From positions 50,608-114,607 of the forward strand of contig CALANS010000020.1 of NCBI GenBank assembly GCA_937926105.1: a stretch of DNA of 64,000 nucleotides. The letters run 5' to 3'. Of this stretch, positions 34,177-43,766 are shown piece by piece. The translations under genes were made by a program, and so were the position numbers. The stretch's first letter is position 1, and every line of letters begins with the position of its first letter. The notes beneath the pieces were generated by a model, which saw only the letters and a program-made list of their open reading frames with translations, ran no database searches and was not told the DNA's origin. This stretch comes from an uncultured Actinomycetes bacterium (lineage in GTDB: Bacteria; Actinomycetota; Actinomycetes; Mycobacteriales; Nakamurellaceae).

Positions 34177-36820
34177 TCCACAGGGCACCGGCACGCCCAG
34201 TGGGGGACCGCCATCGGCGACGATCTCGCCCGCTCGCGCTCACCGCCAGCGACGCCGACGGCTCAAGCGGATTGGTGCCCTCACGGTGGCGGTCGTGGTC
34301 CTCGTCGGTCTTGGGCTGGGTATCGCGTGGGCGAGCACCCGCCCCACTCAGGACTCCTATCGGACCGCGATTGCCACGATGGGATCGGTGAGCCAGAGTG
34401 TGTCGGCGTCCGGGTCATTGGCAGATCTGAATCGGGCCACTGCAGCCTTCGCATCGGCTGGCTCGGTGGCGGCGATCAAGGTGCACGTCGGTGACACCGT
34501 GCGGGCCGGGCAGACGCTGGGCACCCTGGACACGACCGACCTTGACAGCGCGGTTTCCGACGCCACCACCAACCTCAGCGATGCCAAGCAGACACTGCAG
34601 GATGACAAAGAGTCGCAGGCCTCTGCCGCGGCCGGCTCGTCGTCGGCTGCGACATCGGCCACGACCTCCACCGCGGATGCCGGCATCGGTCAGGGTGCTG
34701 GAAACGGTGCCGGATCGGTCGGCAACGGCGGATCGGGCGCCCAGTCCGATCAGCGATCGCAGCAGTCACCGACCACGGCGCCGCCGAGTTCGCCGAGCGG
34801 CTCGGGTGCGCCGGTGCCCAACGGCACGTCAGGCACCAGTGGAAACCTGAACCAGGCCAAGGTTCAGCAGGCCCAGGACGCCATCGTCGGCTGCCGGCAG
34901 CTGCTCGACTACCTGATCGGGCAGGGCATGACGACCGGCACCTGCGACGCCGCACCTGCCACCGGATCGCGCAGCTCCGGACCGGCGCAGCCATCGACCA
35001 CCGGCGATCAGCACCGCCCTGGCTCCCAGGACCCCGGCGGGGCGCGGAACCCCGGCGGGGCGCAGAACCCGGCCGATACCCAGGGGGTGGCCAGCGGGCA
35101 GAACCCCGCCACTAGCACTGCGGCAGTGCCGGTTTCGCAGGGCTGCAAGGTGATCCTGTCCGCGACCGACAGCGGTGGTACCACCGTCACCGTCACGTCG
35201 GGATCAACCACCACGCTGACCACCACGGTCACCCCGACCCCGGAGAGCACCAGCCCGACGGTATCCGACTCGGGTGTCACCACCACCACGACCAGCGGCC
35301 CTGAGACGGTCACGCAGACCACCACGGAACCGACGACTATCTACGTCACGGTTCCGTTGACGACGGTGATCGAGACGGACTCGAGGACGGTCACCGAGTC
35401 CGCCCCGACGACGACCGAAAGTTCCGACGGCGACGGCTCAGCGCCATCGGCGGATTCGCTGCGGGGCGTGGTGGGTGCCGCCCTCGCCCCCGACCCAGAC
35501 CCATACTCGGGTCCGAGCGCGAGTGCGGGTCAGACGAACGAAAGCTCATCGTCGCCGATCGAGCCGCCCACAGGTGGCGCTACCTCGACCACGGGTCAGT
35601 CGGGTGCAAGCACCGTCGTGAACAGCGCCGGCACGCTGCATCATGCCGTCGCCGACTGCCAGTCGGCGATCACCACGGCAGTCGATGCGTTGAACAACCT
35701 CTACTCCTGGGAGATCGTCCTGGACGACCTGCTGCAGTCTGGCAGCACGGGCGGATCGGGCACGGCGACCACTGGCGCCCCGCACGGAACCGGGGTCACT
35801 AGCTTCCCCCAGGGTGGTGCCGCCTCGACTGGTAGCGGCCCGCAGGCCGGTAACGGCTCCCACAGCGGCGTCGGCTCACAGACCGGCATGGGCTCCCAGA
35901 ACGGGCGAGCAACGCAGCTCGGATCCGGCGGCAGCGGCGCTCCGGCCACCAGCATCATCCAGGCCGACGGTGCAGGCGGCTCCGGCGACCGTGCGGCAGC
36001 AACGGGCGCCGTCGGTGGCGGGTCGGGACTGTCCGGCGCCAACGGCTCGAATGCGAGCGGCGGGTCGGATCGGGTGCCCACGGCCGCCGACCTCTCATCC
36101 GACCAGGCGCAGATCGACCTGATGGAGACCAAACTCGCCATCGCTCACCAGAACCTCAAGGGCGCAACGCTGACCAGTCCGATCGATGGCACCGTTGCCA
36201 AGGTCGCCATCGCCAAGGGCGACTCGGTCACTGCCGCCTCCACCTCACAAGTCATCACGATCGTCGGGCGCAGCCAGTACCAGATCCAGGTGTCGATCCC
36301 GCTGACCGAGATCGAGTTGATCAAGACCGGACAACGCGTTTCCGTCTCGGTGAACGGCACCACCGAAAAACTGCCCGGCTCGGTGAGCATGATCGGCGTG
36401 CTGGACGACTCGTCCACGAGCACGCCGTCCTATCCCGTCACTGTCGTGCTGGAACGCGCGAAGCAGACGCTCTTTGACGGCATGGGAGCCTCGCTGATCA
36501 TCAACGTCGGCGCGGCGGACGATGTGCTGACGGTGCCGTCCTCGGCGGTGAGCACTGCTGGGAGCCGGCACACGGTCACCGTGTTGGAAGGCGGAAAGAC
36601 CAGTGTGGTGACCGTCGGGATCGGGTTGGTGGGACCAGTTCGCACCCAGATCACGTCCGGGCTCAAGGCCGGCCAGGTCGTGGTGCTGGCCAACGTCGAC
36701 GAGCCGTTGCCCACCTCCTCGGCCAACGCCGGCTTCGGCAGGCCGGGCAGTGGTGGCTTGGGCGGCCTCGGCGGTGGGGCAGCCCCGGCCGGCGGGCCGG
36801 AGTTCCGGTTCGGTCGCTGA
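34169..36820 (+). CDS. Second HlyD-type adaptor with a very long disordered insert
   Basis: An 883-residue membrane-fusion-type protein, roughly twice the usual length. A TM anchor (about 33-53) is followed by the first lipoyl half-motif (VAAIKVHVGDTVRAGQTLGTL) and the start of a coiled hairpin. About 480 residues of Ser/Thr/Gly/Pro/Gln-rich low-complexity sequence then interrupt the hairpin, including a Thr/Val-rich TTTVTPTP region. The partner lipoyl half (GATLTSPIDGTVAKVAIAKGDSV), barrel and C-terminal domain follow. ATG overlaps the preceding stop by eight bases. The insert could be O-glycosylated or span the wall; this is an inference. Confidence 0.82.
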   Translation: MADPQGTGTPSGGPPSATISPARAHRQRRRRLKRIGALTVAVVVLVGLGLGIAWASTRPTQDSYRTAIATMGSVSQSVSASGSLADLNRATAAFASAGSVAAIKVHVGDTVRAGQTLGTLDTTDLDSAVSDATTNLSDAKQTLQDDKESQASAAAGSSSAATSATTSTADAGIGQGAGNGAGSVGNGGSGAQSDQRSQQSPTTAPPSSPSGSGAPVPNGTSGTSGNLNQAKVQQAQDAIVGCRQLLDYLIGQGMTTGTCDAAPATGSRSSGPAQPSTTGDQHRPGSQDPGGARNPGGAQNPADTQGVASGQNPATSTAAVPVSQGCKVILSATDSGGTTVTVTSGSTTTLTTTVTPTPESTSPTVSDSGVTTTTTSGPETVTQTTTEPTTIYVTVPLTTVIETDSRTVTESAPTTTESSDGDGSAPSADSLRGVVGAALAPDPDPYSGPSASAGQTNESSSSPIEPPTGGATSTTGQSGASTVVNSAGTLHHAVADCQSAITTAVDALNNLYSWEIVLDDLLQSGSTGGSGTATTGAPHGTGVTSFPQGGAASTGSGPQAGNGSHSGVGSQTGMGSQNGRATQLGSGGSGAPATSIIQADGAGGSGDRAAATGAVGGGSGLSGANGSNASGGSDRVPTAADLSSDQAQIDLMETKLAIAHQNLKGATLTSPIDGTVAKVAIAKGDSVTAASTSQVITIVGRSQYQIQVSIPLTEIELIKTGQRVSVSVNGTTEKLPGSVSMIGVLDDSSTSTPSYPVTVVLERAKQTLFDGMGASLIINVGAADDVLTVPSSAVSTAGSRHTVTVLEGGKTSVVTVGIGLVGPVRTQITSGLKAGQVVVLANVDEPLPTSSANAGFGRPGSGGLGGLGGGAAPAGGPEFRFGR

Positions 36821-36829
36821 TCGCCCGGG

Positions 36830-38035
36830 TCAGGAGGCCACGAACTCGGCCAGCGCCGCCAGCAGCCGGTCGATCTCCCCGTCCGTGTTGTAGGGGGCCA
36901 GCCCGATGCGCAGGCCCCCGGTGTCGCCCAGACCCAGCCGGCGCGACGGCTCCAGGGCGTAGAACGACCCGGCGGGTGCGTTGATATCCCGGGCGGCCAA
37001 GAACCGATACGCGTCGGCGGCATCACGGCCGTCGACGGTGACGAGCAGCGTCGGAGTGCGTCGTGACGCGCGGGAATGCACGGTGACGCCGGGGATCTCG
37101 GCCAGCCCCACCTCGATACGTTCGCGCAGCCGGTCCTCATGCTCGGCGACGGCGGCGAGCGACGCGATCAGCCGGTCCCGGCGGCCGCCGGAGGCCGAGC
37201 GGTCCAGTCCGGCCAGGAAGTCCACCGCTGCCGTCACCCCCGCCAGCAGCTCGTAGGGCAGGGTGCCGAACTCGAACCGCTCGGGCACCGCGTCGGTGGC
37301 CGGCAGTAGCTTGTCCGGGTGCACCGTCTGGAGCAGGTCCGATCCGGCGGCCAGTACCCCGCAGTGCGGGCCGAGAAACTTGTACGGCGAGCAGGTGTAG
37401 AAGTCGGCGCCCAGGGCGGTCACGTCGATGGCGGCGTGGGCGGTCAGGTGCACCCCGTCGACCGACAGCAGCGCCCCGCGGTCGTGCACCAGCGTCGCGA
37501 TCGCCGAGAGGTCCGGCCGGGTGCCAATCAGGTTGGAGGCGCCGGTGACGGCCACCAACCTGGTCCGGTCGGACAGCACCCGGGCAACATCATCCGGGGT
37601 GAGTTCCGCGGTGGCGGGGTCGAAGTCGATCCACCGGACGGTGGCGCCGGCGGACTCGGCGGCCTGCACCCAGGGGCGGACGTTCGCGTCGTGATCGAGC
37701 CGGGACACGACGACCTCGTCACCGCTGGACCATCCCTTGGCGAGCGCCCGAGAGATGATGTAGTGCAAGGCGGTGGCGCTGCGCCCGAACACGATGCCGT
37801 CTGGGGGGGCGCCGAGCAGGTCCGCCATGGCCCTGCGGGCGGCGGTGACGATCCCGTCGGCATTGCGCTCGGACTGGGTGGTGCGACCCCGGTTGGACAA
37901 CGGTCCGATCAGCGCAGCCCGCACGGCATCGCCGACCACGTCAGGAGTCTGTGTGCCGCCGGGCCCGTCGAAGTAGGCGACTCCACCGGCCAGCGACGGA
38001 AAGTGGGTGCGGACTGCTGTCACGTCATACGCCAT
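36830..38035 (-). CDS. Cysteine desulfurase-like class V aminotransferase
   Basis: A 401-residue PLP enzyme of the class V family, in the 'cysteine desulfurase-like protein' subgroup that includes mycobacterial Rv3778c. YFDGPGGTQTP, FGRSATALHYIISRAL, DHDANVRPW, SVDGVHLTAH (Asp193/His196) and CSPYKFLGPHCGVL with Schiff-base Lys219 are visible. The NifS/SufS active-site cysteine loop is not obvious, so sulfur mobilisation is uncertain. It starts 30 bases after the DUF222/HNH gene and ends nine bases before the convergent adaptor gene. Confidence 0.88.
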   Translation of the reverse strand: MAYDVTAVRTHFPSLAGGVAYFDGPGGTQTPDVVGDAVRAALIGPLSNRGRTTQSERNADGIVTAARRAMADLLGAPPDGIVFGRSATALHYIISRALAKGWSSGDEVVVSRLDHDANVRPWVQAAESAGATVRWIDFDPATAELTPDDVARVLSDRTRLVAVTGASNLIGTRPDLSAIATLVHDRGALLSVDGVHLTAHAAIDVTALGADFYTCSPYKFLGPHCGVLAAGSDLLQTVHPDKLLPATDAVPERFEFGTLPYELLAGVTAAVDFLAGLDRSASGGRRDRLIASLAAVAEHEDRLRERIEVGLAEIPGVTVHSRASRRTPTLLVTVDGRDAADAYRFLAARDINAPAGSFYALEPSRRLGLGDTGGLRIGLAPYNTDGEIDRLLAALAEFVAS

Positions 38036-38059
38036 GGTCGGTGATGCTACTGACCGACC
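38036..38059 (-). terminator. Inverted repeat touching the desulfurase-like start codon
   Basis: GGTCGGT and ACCGACC are perfectly paired around a ten-base loop. One arm directly abuts the ATG at 38035, and the repeat lies within 30 bases of the HNH gene stop. It could terminate the HNH transcript or limit access to the downstream start. No T-tract is present. Confidence 0.4.
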
Positions 38060-38065
38060 GCCCGA

Positions 38066-39721
38066 TCACTCGCTGCCGGTCGCCGGCAGGCGCGGCCGGT
38101 GTTCGGGTCGGTGCAGCGCCGGCGGATTGCTGGCATACGCGTGCCCGGTCGGCGTGGTGATGGTCAAGGTACCGCCGCCGCTGCCGGTGGCATGCCAGCC
38201 GGGAGCCTCGCGGACGTAGTTGCAATCCTCCGACAGACCGTCGCCATTGTCGGCCGAGGTCGGCCCGCCCCGGGCGGCCGGCTGGGCATGATCGGCGTGG
38301 CGGATCGGCGCATCGCACCACGGCGTGCGGCACCGCTGATCACGCAGCACAATGAAGCGGCGCAGATTGTCGTCGAACAGCCGCCGTCGCGAATCCATGG
38401 CAACCAGCTGGCCGGTCTCGGGCCGGGTGTAGAGCCGGCGAACCCAGGCCTTGGAGCTGGCCGGAAGGCCGGCGACCAATCCGCGCGCCAGAGCCGCGGG
38501 GATGACCTCGCCGCCCAGCCACGCCGGTTCGTCGCTGTCGCCGAACAGGGCCCGGTCGGTGACGATCAATCCGATCTCCAGGCCGACACCTGGCGGCATG
38601 CCCTCGGCGCGCGGCGGGCGGGCCCGGCCACCCAGATCGATGCTGCCGCGCGATCGTTCGCTCGGCTTCCGGCTGCGAGAGCCTGCCCGGGCATACGCCG
38701 CGCGCACCGCGGCCACCGGATCGTCGGCGCTGGGGGCCACCCCAGACCCGTGCCCTGCCGAATTCGAATCCCAGCCCGCCGCGGCACGGGTAGTCCGTGC
38801 GCCGGTACCGGGAGTGGTTCGTGCGTCGGTGGTGGAACCAGCGCTGGCGCCTGGGTGCAGGATGCGGTCGACCAGGGTGTCGGCCATCAATTGACCTCGC
38901 CCACGCCCATCCCCCGCGGCAACCGACGAGTCCGCCGCCCGCCGCAACGCCGCATACACGGCCACGCCCGACTCGACCGGCAGCAGCGCCGAGACGTATG
39001 TCATCGTGTCCGGAGCGGGCCGGATCGTCACCCGCCGATCGGATGCCGCCCGGGCGGAGCGGGACACCACTGCCTGCGGATCCAGCCGATAGGCCGCAGA
39101 CCGCGCCAGCTGGGCCACCCGTCGGTCGCCGGCGCCTGCCAGCTGACCCTCGAGCTCGGTATCGACGACCGCGCGATGCTCGCGGGACAGGCCGGCGGTC
39201 TCCCGGCAGATCAGGGTCGCCCGCCACTCCGAGAGCGTCCCCTCCACCAGTGCCGCCAGAGTCCGGGGCATCTCGTACGTCAGGATCTCGGCCAGGCCCA
39301 GGTGCCGGCCACCGGCCCGCGGCGCCTCCTTGCGAGCCAAGGCCACCTGGGCACGGATACTGCGGGTGGCATCCGCGGCCCGGCGACGCCGCTGTTCCCG
39401 CTCGGAAGCCGACATCGCCCCGGGGACGCCACCGGCCGAGACACCGTTCGCCGTGCGTTGCGAACGGGCAAACGCCGCCGTCACCACCGCCTGCGCCGCG
39501 GCGGCCGCCGATTTCAGCTCTTCCAGCAGCCGCAACTGATCGATACGCTCGGCGTCTCCCACGTCGGCGACAAGCCGTCGCAGCGCGCTCACCCACCCCG
39601 CCAGTTCCGCCGTGGGCAACGGATCCGACGACGAGATGGAGGGCGTGCCCGGTTCCGGCATCCCGTCGCCGGCCGCGAGCAGCCCCGGAGGCCGTGCTTG
39701 CTGCACCCCCGAGTCGAACAT
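38066..39721 (-). CDS. DUF222/HNH protein (13E12 repeat family type)
   Basis: A 551-residue protein of the actinobacterial DUF222-HNH group. The long N-terminal DUF222 region contains helical Ala/Arg-rich sequence and VARLAxRSAAYRLDP, VTIRPAPDTMTYVSALLP. The C-terminal HNH nuclease domain reads FIVLRDQRCRTPWCDAPIRHADHAQP, with HADH followed by ADNGDGLSEDCNYVRE, close to the H-N-H pattern. Mycobacterium has many such genes (REP13E12 family) as dispersed repeats. Function is unknown; nuclease activity is inferred. The ATG is six bases after a strong -10 box, so the mRNA is probably leaderless. Confidence 0.85.
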   Translation of the reverse strand: MFDSGVQQARPPGLLAAGDGMPEPGTPSISSSDPLPTAELAGWVSALRRLVADVGDAERIDQLRLLEELKSAAAAAQAVVTAAFARSQRTANGVSAGGVPGAMSASEREQRRRRAADATRSIRAQVALARKEAPRAGGRHLGLAEILTYEMPRTLAALVEGTLSEWRATLICRETAGLSREHRAVVDTELEGQLAGAGDRRVAQLARSAAYRLDPQAVVSRSARAASDRRVTIRPAPDTMTYVSALLPVESGVAVYAALRRAADSSVAAGDGRGRGQLMADTLVDRILHPGASAGSTTDARTTPGTGARTTRAAAGWDSNSAGHGSGVAPSADDPVAAVRAAYARAGSRSRKPSERSRGSIDLGGRARPPRAEGMPPGVGLEIGLIVTDRALFGDSDEPAWLGGEVIPAALARGLVAGLPASSKAWVRRLYTRPETGQLVAMDSRRRLFDDNLRRFIVLRDQRCRTPWCDAPIRHADHAQPAARGGPTSADNGDGLSEDCNYVREAPGWHATGSGGGTLTITTPTGHAYASNPPALHRPEHRPRLPATGSE

Positions 39722-39727
39722 ACGTCC

Positions 39728-39756
39728 ATCCTATGTTCATCGAACACATGTGTCAA
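39728..39756 (-). promoter_or_regulatory. Near-consensus sigma-70-type promoter with LexA-like half site
   Basis: On the minus strand, TTGACA (39756-39751) and TAGGAT (39733-39728) are separated by exactly 17 bases, the best promoter in the window. The -10 ends six bases before the ATG, typical for leaderless genes. Overlapping it, 39740-39755 reads TGACAC-ATGT-GTTCGA (minus strand): one half matches the mycobacterial SOS box TCGAAC-N4-GTTCGA exactly, the other matches at three of six positions. Confidence 0.75.
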
Positions 39757-39791
39757 GGGTTTCTCCGCTAGAGGAGCTTGACGCCCAAGCC

Positions 39792-41207
39792 CTAGTCCGG
39801 CAGGGCGTTGGCCGCTGCCACCCGCGCCAGATACCGGCCGCTGTCCTTGACGGTCCGCCGCTGGGTCTGGTAGTCCACTCGCACGACGCCGAACCGTCGG
39901 TCGTACCCCCAGGCCCACTCGAAGTTGTCCAGCAGCGACCACACGAAATAGCCGCGCAGGTCCACGCCATCGGCGATAGCCCGGGCCGCCTGCCGGAAGT
40001 GCGCATCCAGATAGGCGCTCCTGTGGGAGTCGTGCACCGTTCCATCGGCGGTGACGACGTCGTCGAAGGCCGCACCATTCTCGGTGATGTACACCGGCGG
40101 CAGCCCGGGGTAATCCCGGGTCAGCCCGGTCAGCACGTCGTACAGTCCGGGCGCATCGATCTCCCATCCCATCGCGGTGCGGGGATAGCCGTACCCGGTC
40201 TTGACCACGTCGTCACAGCCGATCCAGCCGTTGTCCCGGCCAGATGTCACGTTGCCGGCATCCGCATCACCGGCCGGGCCAGGTTCGTCAGCAGCACCAC
40301 CACCGACCCGCACCACGTGCCGCGAGTAGTAGTTGACGCCCAGCACGTCGAGCGGGGCAGCGATCAAGTGCTCGTCACCATCGATAACCAGATCGTCCGG
40401 CCACCACTCGCGAAGGTCTGTCAGCACATCCGCCGGATAGCCGCCGCGCAGCACCGGATCGGTGAACAGCCGATTGCTTACCCCGTCCACCCGGCGGGCC
40501 GCATCCCGGTCGGCGTCTGACTCGGTCGCCGGATCTACCGGATACAGGTTCACCGTGAGGCCGTACCGATGGTCCGGCCGCGAGGAGCGCATCGCCCGCA
40601 CCGCCAGCCCGTGCCCCAGCAGCAGGTGGTGCACCGCCCGCAGGGACTCGCGCGGCACCGTCCGGCCGGGAGCGTGATCTCCGGCGAAGTAGCCGAGGAA
40701 CGCGCTGCACCAGGGCTCGTTCAGCGTGGTCCAGTCGGTCACCCGATCCGCGAAGCGGTCGTGGATGGCCGCGGCATAGTCCGCGAAGCGCAGCGCCGTG
40801 TCCCGGGCCGGCCAGCCACCGGCGTCCTCCAGCGCCTGGGGCAGGTCCCAGTGGTACAGCGTCACCCAGGGCACGATGCCCGCCGCGTGCAGCTCGTCCA
40901 GCAACCGGTCATAGAACGCCACGCCCGCGGGGTTGAGCGGTCCGGATCCGGTGGGCTGCACCCGCGGCCAGGCCAGCGAGAATCGGTACGCGCCCAGGCC
41001 GAGATCCCGCATGATGGCGACGTCCTCGGCGTACCGGTGGTAGTGATCGGCGGCGATATCTCCGGTATCGCCGCCGTGCACGGCTCCGGGCGTGTGCGAG
41101 AAGGTGTCCCAGATCGACGGTCCGCGGCCGTCCTGCGTCACCGCCCCCTCGATCTGGTAGGACGCGGTGGCGCTGCCCCACAGGAATCCGGGCGGAAATG
41201 TGGGCAT
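39792..41207 (-). CDS. GH1 beta-glucosidase
   Basis: A 471-residue retaining beta-glycosidase. MPTFPPGFLWGSATASYQIEGAV is the GH1 N-terminal signature (given in part), TLNEPW carries the acid/base Glu near residue 163, and ITENGAAF the nucleophile Glu near 355. Length is normal and no signal peptide is seen, so it acts on imported glucosides. It lies 75 bases after the GH65 gene on the same strand, suggesting a disaccharide-use unit. Substrate could be cellobiose or another beta-glucoside. Confidence 0.95.
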   Translation of the reverse strand: MPTFPPGFLWGSATASYQIEGAVTQDGRGPSIWDTFSHTPGAVHGGDTGDIAADHYHRYAEDVAIMRDLGLGAYRFSLAWPRVQPTGSGPLNPAGVAFYDRLLDELHAAGIVPWVTLYHWDLPQALEDAGGWPARDTALRFADYAAAIHDRFADRVTDWTTLNEPWCSAFLGYFAGDHAPGRTVPRESLRAVHHLLLGHGLAVRAMRSSRPDHRYGLTVNLYPVDPATESDADRDAARRVDGVSNRLFTDPVLRGGYPADVLTDLREWWPDDLVIDGDEHLIAAPLDVLGVNYYSRHVVRVGGGAADEPGPAGDADAGNVTSGRDNGWIGCDDVVKTGYGYPRTAMGWEIDAPGLYDVLTGLTRDYPGLPPVYITENGAAFDDVVTADGTVHDSHRSAYLDAHFRQAARAIADGVDLRGYFVWSLLDNFEWAWGYDRRFGVVRVDYQTQRRTVKDSGRYLARVAAANALPD

Positions 41208-41282
41208 CTGGCCTCCATCGGTGACGCGGTGGCTGCCAGTGTCCCAGATCGATTCAGTTGACGGCGCCGTTGCCTGCCGCCA

Positions 41283-43766
41283 TCACGCACCGCCGTCGCG
41301 CATCGCGATCCGCACCGTTGCCTCCTCGGGATGAGTCCGGCCGGACGGCGCCAGATCGGCGGCGAGCGGTTCGCGTCCGACGGGCTGAACGGGCGGCGGC
41401 AGCAGCGGCGTCCGGTATCGCACGGCCCGGGTCAGCGGCTCGTCGCAGCGCACCGTCACCTCCTCGCCGTACAACACCAGCGGCAACTCGCAGTTGCGCT
41501 GGCGCGGCAACTCGCAGGTCACCCGGTCGCGGTCCACTCGCACCTGCAGCCGCATCCCGCGCCACCGCACCCCGAAGGTCAGGCCGCCGATGCCGGCCGG
41601 CAGCGCGGGTGCCAGGTGCAGCACCTCGCCGTGCTCCCGCAGTCCACCGAATCCCTCCACCAGCGCCGTCCAGGATCCGGCCAGCGACGCGATGTGCAAC
41701 CCGTCGCCGGTGTTGTGGTGCAGGTCCCACAGGTCCATCAGGGCCGCCTCCCGCACGTATTGGTAGGCCAACTCCAGGTGACCCACCTCCGCGCACATGA
41801 CCGCTTGGGTGCAAGCCGACAGCGAGGAATCGCGCACGGTCCGGCGCTCGTAGTAGTCCACGTTGCGGGCCTTCTGCTCGTCGGTGAAGGCCTCCCCGCA
41901 CCAATGCATGGCCAGCACCAGGTCCGCCTGCTTGACGACCTGTTTGCGGTACAGCTGGAAGTACGGAGCGTGCAGCATCAACGGATAGCGACCGGTCCAG
42001 GCGTCGAAGTCCCACTCGTCGTAGCGGGTGAAGTTCTCGCACTGCGGATGGACACCCAACTGCTCGTCGTAGGGCAGATAGACCGAGTCCGCCGCACGGT
42101 GCCAGCTGGCGAGTTCGGCGTCGTCCACGGCCATCTCGGCGGCCAGGTCGGGGTGCCGAGCGCACGCCTGGGCGGCAATGCGCAGGTTCCGAGCGGCCAT
42201 CAGGTTGGTGAAGATGTTGTCGTCGATCACCGCGGTGTACTCGTCGGGCCCGGTGACGCCGTCCACGTGCCATCGCCCCTCGGCGTCATGATGGCCGATC
42301 GAGCACCACAGCCGGGCGGTCTCGACCAGCACCGATACGCCGCACTCGCGCTCCAGTTCCTCGTCACCGGTGACCCGACGGTAATCCTCGAAGGCACAGG
42401 CGATGTCGGCGTTGATGTGGAACGCCGCCGTCCCGGCCGGCCAGTAAGCGCCGGACTCCTGGCCGTTGATGGTGCGCCAGGGAAACGCCGCCCCGGCCAG
42501 ACCCAGCGTCTGCGCGCGGTGCCGGGCGTCGTCCAGGATGGAGGCCCGCCAGCGCAGGGCGTCTGCCGCCGCCTTCGGCGTGGTGAGCGTCAGCACCGGA
42601 AGCACGAAACCCTCGGTGTCCCAAAAGGCATGGCCGTCGTACCCCGGCCCGGTCAGCCCCTTGGCGGCGATCGACCGGCGCTCGCTGCGGGCGCCGGCCT
42701 GCAGGGTGTGAAACAGCCCGAACCGTACCGCCTGCTGAACCTGCGGGTCACCCTCGACCTGCACATCAGCGGCATCCCAGAACTCGTCCAGATAGGCACG
42801 CTGAGCGGCCAGCAGCCCGTCCCAGCCCGCGTGCTCGGCTCCGGTCAGCGCGGCGGCAACCTGATCTCGGACGGCCGGCTCGGACCGGGTGCCGGACCAG
42901 CCGTAGCCGAGAAACTTCACCAGGGTCAGCGCCTGGCCGGCCGGCACCTCGCACACCACGGTGGTACGCGCCCAATCCTCGCGGACCTCGGTATCCACGG
43001 CATGCCCCGCGGGGGCGTCCAACTGGTGCTGCATGCCGGCGGCCATCAGCAGCCTGCTGTGCCGGGTGCGGTGCACCAACATCGCGCCGGTGGCGGTGTG
43101 GTCGGAGCCGATCGGCAGCAGCGGTCGCTCCAGCGCAGCCGCCACCCGAGGGTCGTCGCTGGTGGTCACCGGCGGTGCCTCGTTGGCCACCAGTTCGGAT
43201 TGCAAGATGATGCGCGCGGGCCGGTCCAGCGGAGTGACCCGGAATCGGATCGCCGCCACCGCGCGGTGTTCGAAGGAGACCAGCCGCTGCGACTCCACCC
43301 GCACCGCGGTGCCCGCGGGTGAGACCCACTCCACGTCACGGTGCAGCGTCCCGGCGCGGACGTCCAGGGTTCGCCGATGCGAGCGCAGGGTGCCGTATCG
43401 CACATCGAACGGCGAATCATCCACCAGCATCCGGATGAGCTTGCCGTTGGTGACGTCCACCATCGTCTGGCCGGATTCCGGATAGCCGTAGCCGGTCTCG
43501 GCGTACGGCAGCGGTCGCAGCTCGTAGAACGACCCCAGGTAGGTGCCGGGTATCCCCGCCGGTTCGCCCTCGTCCAGGTTGCCGCGCAGACCGATGTGCC
43601 CGTTGGACAGCGCAAAGATCGACTCCGACTGGCCGAGCCGATCCAGGTCCAGGCTGGTCTCGGTGACGCTCCACGGCTGCACCGGAAATCGAGCGCCCCG
43701 ATCATCATCCGGGGCGTTCCGCTGCCGCGTCACCCGCCCGGTCGTCGCGCTCGCCGTCGTTGTCAC
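41283..43766 (-). CDS. GH65 family disaccharide phosphorylase
   Basis: An 827-residue enzyme of the maltose/trehalose/kojibiose phosphorylase family, which uses phosphate to split an alpha-glucoside into beta-glucose-1-phosphate and glucose. Visible are the N-terminal beta-sandwich, then the (alpha/alpha)6 barrel with [25 protein letters not shown], and [15 protein letters not shown] with the catalytic general-acid Glu; [12 protein letters not shown] fits the phosphate-binding region. It overlaps the HAD mutase gene by ATGA, whose product would convert the sugar phosphate to glucose-6-phosphate. Exact disaccharide undetermined. Confidence 0.93.
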   Translation of the reverse strand: MTTTASATTGRVTRQRNAPDDDRGARFPVQPWSVTETSLDLDRLGQSESIFALSNGHIGLRGNLDEGEPAGIPGTYLGSFYELRPLPYAETGYGYPESGQTMVDVTNGKLIRMLVDDSPFDVRYGTLRSHRRTLDVRAGTLHRDVEWVSPAGTAVRVESQRLVSFEHRAVAAIRFRVTPLDRPARIILQSELVANEAPPVTTSDDPRVAAALERPLLPIGSDHTATGAMLVHRTRHSRLLMAAGMQHQLDAPAGHAVDTEVREDWARTTVVCEVPAGQALTLVKFLGYGWSGTRSEPAVRDQVAAALTGAEHAGWDGLLAAQRAYLDEFWDAADVQVEGDPQVQQAVRFGLFHTLQAGARSERRSIAAKGLTGPGYDGHAFWDTEGFVLPVLTLTTPKAAADALRWRASILDDARHRAQTLGLAGAAFPWRTINGQESGAYWPAGTAAFHINADIACAFEDYRRVTGDEELERECGVSVLVETARLWCSIGHHDAEGRWHVDGVTGPDEYTAVIDDNIFTNLMAARNLRIAAQACARHPDLAAEMAVDDAELASWHRAADSVYLPYDEQLGVHPQCENFTRYDEWDFDAWTGRYPLMLHAPYFQLYRKQVVKQADLVLAMHWCGEAFTDEQKARNVDYYERRTVRDSSLSACTQAVMCAEVGHLELAYQYVREAALMDLWDLHHNTGDGLHIASLAGSWTALVEGFGGLREHGEVLHLAPALPAGIGGLTFGVRWRGMRLQVRVDRDRVTCELPRQRNCELPLVLYGEEVTVRCDEPLTRAVRYRTPLLPPPVQPVGREPLAADLAPSGRTHPEEATVRIAMRDGGA

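Noticed and set aside
38066..39721. DUF222/HNH gene as part of a mobile element
   Set aside because: No flanking direct or inverted repeats, transposase or integrase is visible; the gene looks like a stand-alone copy.
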